In this document: one piece after another, positions 59,153 to 64,000 of the stretch | Layout: every line of letters starts with the position of its first letter | Numbering within the stretch: position 1 is the first letter of the stretch | NCBI RefSeq assembly: GCF_007827045.1 | Contig: NZ_RPFW01000007.1 | Span: forward strand, 522,151 to 586,150 | DNA: 64,000 bases | From: Trebonia kvetii | Lineage (GTDB): Bacteria > Actinomycetota > Actinomycetes > Streptosporangiales > Streptosporangiaceae | Direction of reading: 5' to 3' | The notes under the pieces: model-generated | Seen by the model: only the letters and a program-made list of their open reading frames with translations | Database searches by the model: none | Told to the model about the DNA's origin: nothing | Program-made: the position numbers and the translations under genes

Positions 59153-59244
59153 GCAGGGGCGGCCGTCCTGAGGTCAGTCCCGGCCGCCGCCACGGAAGAA
59201 CCGCCGCAGACCTGAGGTGCTCGTGCGACTAGGCTGGCAGCGTC

Positions 59245-59706
59245 ATGAGCGAGGACGGTATGAGCAACGACAGGGGACGCCCGGTCAGCCTCTACGAGGC
59301 GGTCGGCGGCGAAGAGACGTTCACCAGGCTGGTGCGCCGGTTCTACCAGGAGGTCGCGGACGATCCCGTGCTGCTTGCCGTCTACCCGGCGAAGGACCTG
59401 GGACCCGCCGAGGAGCACCTGCGGCTCTTCCTCATCCAGTACTGGGGCGGGCCCGCGACCTACAACGAGCTGCGCGGGCACCCGCGGCTGCGCATGCGGC
59501 ACGTGCGGTTCCACATCGGCGAGACCGAGCGCGACCGGTGGCTCAAGCACATGCGGACGGCACTCGACGAACTTGACCTGGATCCGGCGCTTGACGCGCA
59601 GCTCTGGGACTACCTGGTGATGGCCGCCCACTCGCTTGTCAACGTGGCGCCGCAGGACGCGCCTGGCCCGGCGGGCCGGGGCGACCTGGGCATCACTCCG
59701 GCCTGA
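59245..59706 (+). CDS. glbO: Group II truncated haemoglobin
   Basis: A 153-residue heme protein of the 2-on-2 globin fold. LYEAVGGEETFTRLVRRFYQ gives the A/B helices with B10 Tyr; FLIQYWGGPATYNELRGHPR is the CD/E region; LRMRHVRFHIGETERDRWLK contains the proximal His (MRHV) and the G8 Trp typical of group II. Its role is oxygen or NO/peroxide chemistry in the cytosol. Start ATG 59245, with ATG 59260 also possible. Ends 22 bases before the GH76 gene. Confidence 0.95.
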   Translation: MSEDGMSNDRGRPVSLYEAVGGEETFTRLVRRFYQEVADDPVLLAVYPAKDLGPAEEHLRLFLIQYWGGPATYNELRGHPRLRMRHVRFHIGETERDRWLKHMRTALDELDLDPALDAQLWDYLVMAAHSLVNVAPQDAPGPAGRGDLGITPA

Positions 59707-59728
59707 GGGCCGCCGCCGGGTGCCGGTC

Positions 59729-60775
59729 ATGGACCAGACGTGGCCGCAGCGTGCGGAACGGCTCCAGGAGAGCCTGAGCCGCTACTTCGGCCCGCGTCTG
59801 CGGCTGCCGTGGGCCAGGCCGCTGCGCAACTGGCATCCGGCCGCCGTGACGGACTTCAAGTCCCTGAACTACTGGTGGCTGGCGCACGCCATCGAGGCCC
59901 GCCTTGACGCCTGCGAGCGCGACGGCTCGCGGCGCCGGCTCGAGCAGGCGGAGCGGATCTTCCGGTACGTGGTGTGGCGCAACGGACGCTCGCTGTTCAA
60001 CGACTACTTCGACGACATGGGCTGGATGGGCATCGCCGCCCTCCGGCTCGCCGATCTCACCGGGTCCGACCGGTACCGGCAGGCGGCGGCCGCGCTGTGG
60101 CATCACCTGCGCGACCATGGCTGGAATGACGCGGCGGGCGGCGGCATCGCCTGGCGCAAGCAGCAGCTCCATTACAAGAACACGCCGTCCAACGGCACCT
60201 TCGTCATCCTCGGCACCCGTCTCTACCGGCGCACCGGCCAGGCGGAGTACCTGGACTGGTCGGCGCGAGCCTTCGACTGGCTGGACGCGACGCTGCGCCG
60301 CCCTGACGGGTTCATCGAGGACGGCATCAACCGCAAGGACGACGGCCAGATCGATGACTGGAAGTTCAGCTACAACCAGGGGCTGTACATCGGTGCGTGC
60401 GCCGAGCTCGCGGCCGTCGGGCGCACCGAGCTGACCGCGCGCGCCTTCGCCACCGAGCGAGCCGCCTTCACCGAGCTTGCCGTCGACGGCGTGCCCGACG
60501 ACCGCGGCGACGGCGGCGACGTACCGCTTTTCAAGGGCGTCTGGTACCGCTATGCGGCGCGGCTCGCCCTGTCGGCTGGCGCGGGCACCGACGACTCCGA
60601 ACGGGTGCGGGCTCATCTCTTCGCCGGCTGCGACACTCTATGGGCGCGGGCGCTGCACGAGGATGACCTACTCGCCGGGCCGGACTGGCACAAGCAGGCG
60701 ACCGGGCGGGTACCGCTGTCCGCTCAGCTCGCCGCCGTCATCGCGACGGAAGCGTGCGCGCGGCTGACCTCGTAG
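59729..60775 (+). CDS. GH76-family glycoside hydrolase (alpha-mannanase-like), cytosolic
   Basis: A 348-residue (alpha/alpha)6-barrel protein. The catalytic Asp pair is in LFNDYFDDMGWMGIAALRLA (about 88-107); WRKQQLHYKNTPSNGTFVIL and FSYNQGLYIGACAELA are further barrel motifs. Family members hydrolyse alpha-1,6-mannan; here there is no signal peptide, so an intracellular glycan or mannosylated precursor is the likelier substrate. ATG 59729 is used; GTG 59720 is alternative. The gene directly follows the globin gene. Confidence 0.88.
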   Translation: MDQTWPQRAERLQESLSRYFGPRLRLPWARPLRNWHPAAVTDFKSLNYWWLAHAIEARLDACERDGSRRRLEQAERIFRYVVWRNGRSLFNDYFDDMGWMGIAALRLADLTGSDRYRQAAAALWHHLRDHGWNDAAGGGIAWRKQQLHYKNTPSNGTFVILGTRLYRRTGQAEYLDWSARAFDWLDATLRRPDGFIEDGINRKDDGQIDDWKFSYNQGLYIGACAELAAVGRTELTARAFATERAAFTELAVDGVPDDRGDGGDVPLFKGVWYRYAARLALSAGAGTDDSERVRAHLFAGCDTLWARALHEDDLLAGPDWHKQATGRVPLSAQLAAVIATEACARLTS

Positions 60776-60888
60776 CGACGGGCGCGGACGCTCGACCCGC
60801 GGTGGCGGCGCCGCAGATGGCCGAATCGCGACACAAGGTGGCGGCTTGCGCCCTAGGGAGCGATGGCCTGGTCAATTAGCCTCGTGCT

Positions 60889-61165
60889 GTGAATAAGAGC
60901 CACGGTGAGCTGCTCGGGACGGCCGAGTGGGCCGCGTTCCTGCACGAGGAAGTCCTGCCCGTCGTCACGCACGGCGTCGACCTCGGCGACACCATGCTGG
61001 AGCGACCGGCTGCACCAGTTCCACGAGGGCGATGTCTACAACCCGGTGGAACCCGCCGCGTTCCTCACCCGGCTGCAAACGATCGGGTTCACCGACATCA
61101 TGTTCGTGGTCGGGCACACGCTGCTGTTCCGCGCACGGAAGGCCGCGGCGGATGCGGGGGCGTGA
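60889..61165 (+). pseudogene. SAM-dependent methyltransferase remnant with internal deletion
   Basis: The GTG at 60889 starts VNKSHGELLGTAEWAAFLHE, EVLPVVTHGVDLGDTMLE, the usual N-terminus of a class I methyltransferase that should continue VGPGxG. Instead, after GAG at 61002 the next recognisable codons, one frame off (from 61004), give DRLHQFHEGDVYNPVEPAAF then TRLQTIGFTDIMFVVGHTLL and FRARK, the usual C-terminus of the same family. The whole SAM-binding core of about 120 residues is missing and the frame is shifted. It is therefore non-functional as a methyltransferase. A strong hairpin follows at 61190. Confidence 0.88.
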
Positions 61166-61189
61166 AACACTCGACCGTTCGGTGTGCTG

Positions 61190-61226
61190 CCGATGGGCTG
61201 CCGCTCACTGAGCGGCAGCCCATCGG
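61190..61226. terminator. Strong hairpin between the pseudogene and ettA
   Basis: CCGATGGGCTGCCGCT (61190-61205) pairs perfectly with AGCGGCAGCCCATCGG (61211-61226) over 16 bp around CACTG. It lies 44 bases after the minus-strand ettA stop and 25 bases after the pseudogene stop, so it can serve both strands. Confidence 0.78.
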
Positions 61227-61269
61227 ATACGCCGGCCGGCTGTGCTCTCGGCCGCCTGCGGTGCGGACC

Positions 61270-62934
<1,665 letters not shown>

Positions 62935-63016
62935 GTGATCTAACCTATCTATTGTCGCAGGTATTGGACCTGTGACCCTCGTCTAAGTCAGGGAAAAGTC
63001 AGAGAAGGCGAGCAGC

Positions 63017-63873
63017 ATGGCACTTGCGGTTAACCGAGCAGGTGTGATCCTCAAGAAGTGCGACATGTCGAACCACCGTCCGGGGTCGGTCAGGAAGTGC
63101 GCTACTGGCACCTGCCAGCATACGTGCCCGCCAAGCACCATCGAGAAGTGTCCGCACGCCTGGACTCTGCGCTACTGGGTGAACGACAGACAGGCTGAGA
63201 AGTCGTTCAAGGACACCCGGAACAGGACGACCGGCCGGGTGAGCTCCGGCAGCGGTAAGAAGCTCGCCGAAGACTTCCAACTCAAGCTCGCCCTCGACAA
63301 GCGGGCGGGAGACATCACCTTTGCCGACCATGGGCGCAGCGGCAAGCAGAACTTCGGGGAAGCGGCGGAGGCGTACATCGCGCGTCTGCCGATCACTAAC
63401 AACAGCAGATCGGCCTACCGCAGCGTCTACCAGAAGCACGTTAGGCCCGTCTTTGGCAAGATGACGCTGGCCCAGGTGGCCAACGCCCGCGATGCGGTGC
63501 AAGACCTCCTCGCGGTCACCATGAAGCACCTGAGCAACACGCCACGACAGCACGCGCGGCACGTCATCGTTGGCACATGTGACGAGGCGGTGAAGTCCGG
63601 CAAGCTCACCAGGCACCGCCTCGAAGGAATCGAACTTGCCGACTACGGCAGGTACTCGAGGAAGAGCTTCGTCTTCCCTAGGTACGAGCAGGTCAAGTTC
63701 GTCGCCGATGGTGGCGTCAACCCCGGCACCAAGCGCGTCGTGGATGGCGCTGGGCTTTGCGTCTGGCTGATGCGAGGTTGCGGTCTGCGTATCGAAGAGG
63801 CCCTCGCGGTGTGCAAGGAGGACTTCATTGAGGACGGCAGCGTCCTGCGAGTGGCCTGGCAGGCGTCGCAGGA
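63017..63873 (+). pseudogene. Tyrosine recombinase/integrase, interrupted before its catalytic C-terminus
   Basis: From ATG 63017 the frame encodes about 285 residues of an actinobacterial mobile-element integrase. A Cys-rich N-terminus (Cys15, 28, 33, 37, 45; CATGTCQHTCPPSTIEKCPH) is followed by the SAM-like core-binding domain (NFGEAAEAYIARLPITNNSR to TPRQHARHVIVGTCDEAVKS) and the start of the catalytic domain, GLCVWLMRGCGLRIEEALAV, with the first catalytic Arg258. After VAWQASQD the sequence stops resembling the family, so the remaining catalytic His/Arg/Tyr are lost from this frame. Base use is visibly less GC-rich than the neighbours, fitting acquisition. The frame stays open to the end of the window. 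Confidence 0.82.
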
Positions 63874-64000
63874 TGTCATCTGCCATGAGCATGGGACCAC
63901 CTGCCGAGGGTTATTGCCACGGGGATGGGACCACCCCGGTTGCCAGTTGATGGACCACCCCTGCCAGGATCGCCCGGTTTGCACCGTTCTGCGAGAGATG
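63874..64000 (+). mobile_element. Left end of an insertion sequence, probably IS21 family, continuing past the window
   Basis: From TGTCATCTGCC (63874) the sequence no longer fits the integrase. It contains three copies of a terminal repeat close to ATGGGACCACC...TGCCAG, at 63891, 63925 and 63950, the multiple-repeat end layout of IS21-type elements, where IstA binds. An ATG at 63998-64000, with GAGAG before it, is placed where istA would start. Only 127 bases are visible, so the family is inferred; the exact border with the integrase could differ by a few bases. Confidence 0.6.
63891..63967 (+). repeat. Three direct repeats in the insertion-sequence end
   Basis: ATGGGACCACCTGCC (63891-63905), ATGGGACCACCCCGG then TTGCCAG (63925-63946) and ATGGACCACCCCTGCCAG (63950-63967). 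The starts are 34 and 25 bases apart. They would be transposase-binding sites at the element's left end. Confidence 0.7.

Noticed and set aside
62999..63892. 297-codon minus-strand frame opposite the integrase
   Set aside because: The plus strand encodes the recognisable N-terminal and core domains of an integrase, including MRGCGLRIEEAL; the minus frame has no motif.

Overview
This 64 kb window is chromosomal DNA of a high-GC Gram-positive actinomycete. Evidence is the strong G/C bias at third codon positions, frequent GTG/TTG starts, TGA/start overlaps, and blocks of housekeeping genes in a typical actinobacterial order (recO-uppS, era/cdd-like/CBS protein/ybeY/phoH/HIT, rsmE-dnaJ-hrcA, DUF3097, hemW, lepA, rpsT, holA). 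It could be a Streptosporangiales- or Catenulispora-like lineage, but nothing here fixes the order.

Layout. 1-3.4 kb: the 5' end of dgt (dGTPase) and ppdK (pyruvate phosphate dikinase), with an array of TGGTNTAGACC sites resembling DasR (dre) operators upstream of ppdK. 3.7-10.3 kb: two paralogous cassettes, each an ECF sigma factor overlapping a single-pass membrane partner, flanking two polytopic membrane proteins. 10.4-15.9 kb: a secreted GH79-like glycosidase, a DUF1932 dehydrogenase-like protein, a thioesterase-like protein and a DHDPS-family aldolase divergent from a LysR regulator. 16-30.3 kb: glyS, uppS, recO (with an 18-bp tandem repeat insertion), leuA with a leucine leader peptide, a zinc-ribbon/TerB-like protein, tandem double-GNAT acetyltransferases, era, a NUDIX gene, a degenerate cytidine-deaminase-like gene, a CBS membrane protein, ybeY, phoH and a HIT protein. 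30.7-32.8 kb: a third ECF sigma/membrane-partner pair. 32.8-45.8 kb: rsmE, dnaJ, hrcA with a CIRCE operator, DUF3097, hemW, a DUF1707/DUF4190 protein, lepA, rpsT, holA, hutI and hflX. 46-62.9 kb: an APC permease, rnj-dapA, an alcohol dehydrogenase, an APH-like kinase, a VOC protein, an SGNH esterase, DinB-like, HNH, a prolyl oligopeptidase, MscS, a truncated haemoglobin, GH76, a gutted methyltransferase pseudogene and ettA. 63.0-64.0 kb: an integrase that stops resembling its family near 63874, where sequence resembling the end of an IS21-type element begins.

Most striking non-genic signal: a modular dispersed repeat at the 3' ends of ppdK, glyS, era, the DUF1707/DUF4190 gene and hflX. It combines a nearly invariant hairpin (GGGGGG-TCGT-CCCCCC), a second hairpin whose loop-proximal core is conserved while its stem arms differ but stay complementary, and sometimes a third GTCCG...CGGAC hairpin. 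In two copies the upstream gene's stop codon lies inside the second hairpin's stem. This looks like a selected RNA or DNA structure, possibly a lineage-specific terminator/3'-end element or a mobile repeat, and is the best candidate here for something undescribed.

Limits: all calls come from reading the sequence and recalling family motifs. No database search, folding energy or promoter mapping was possible.
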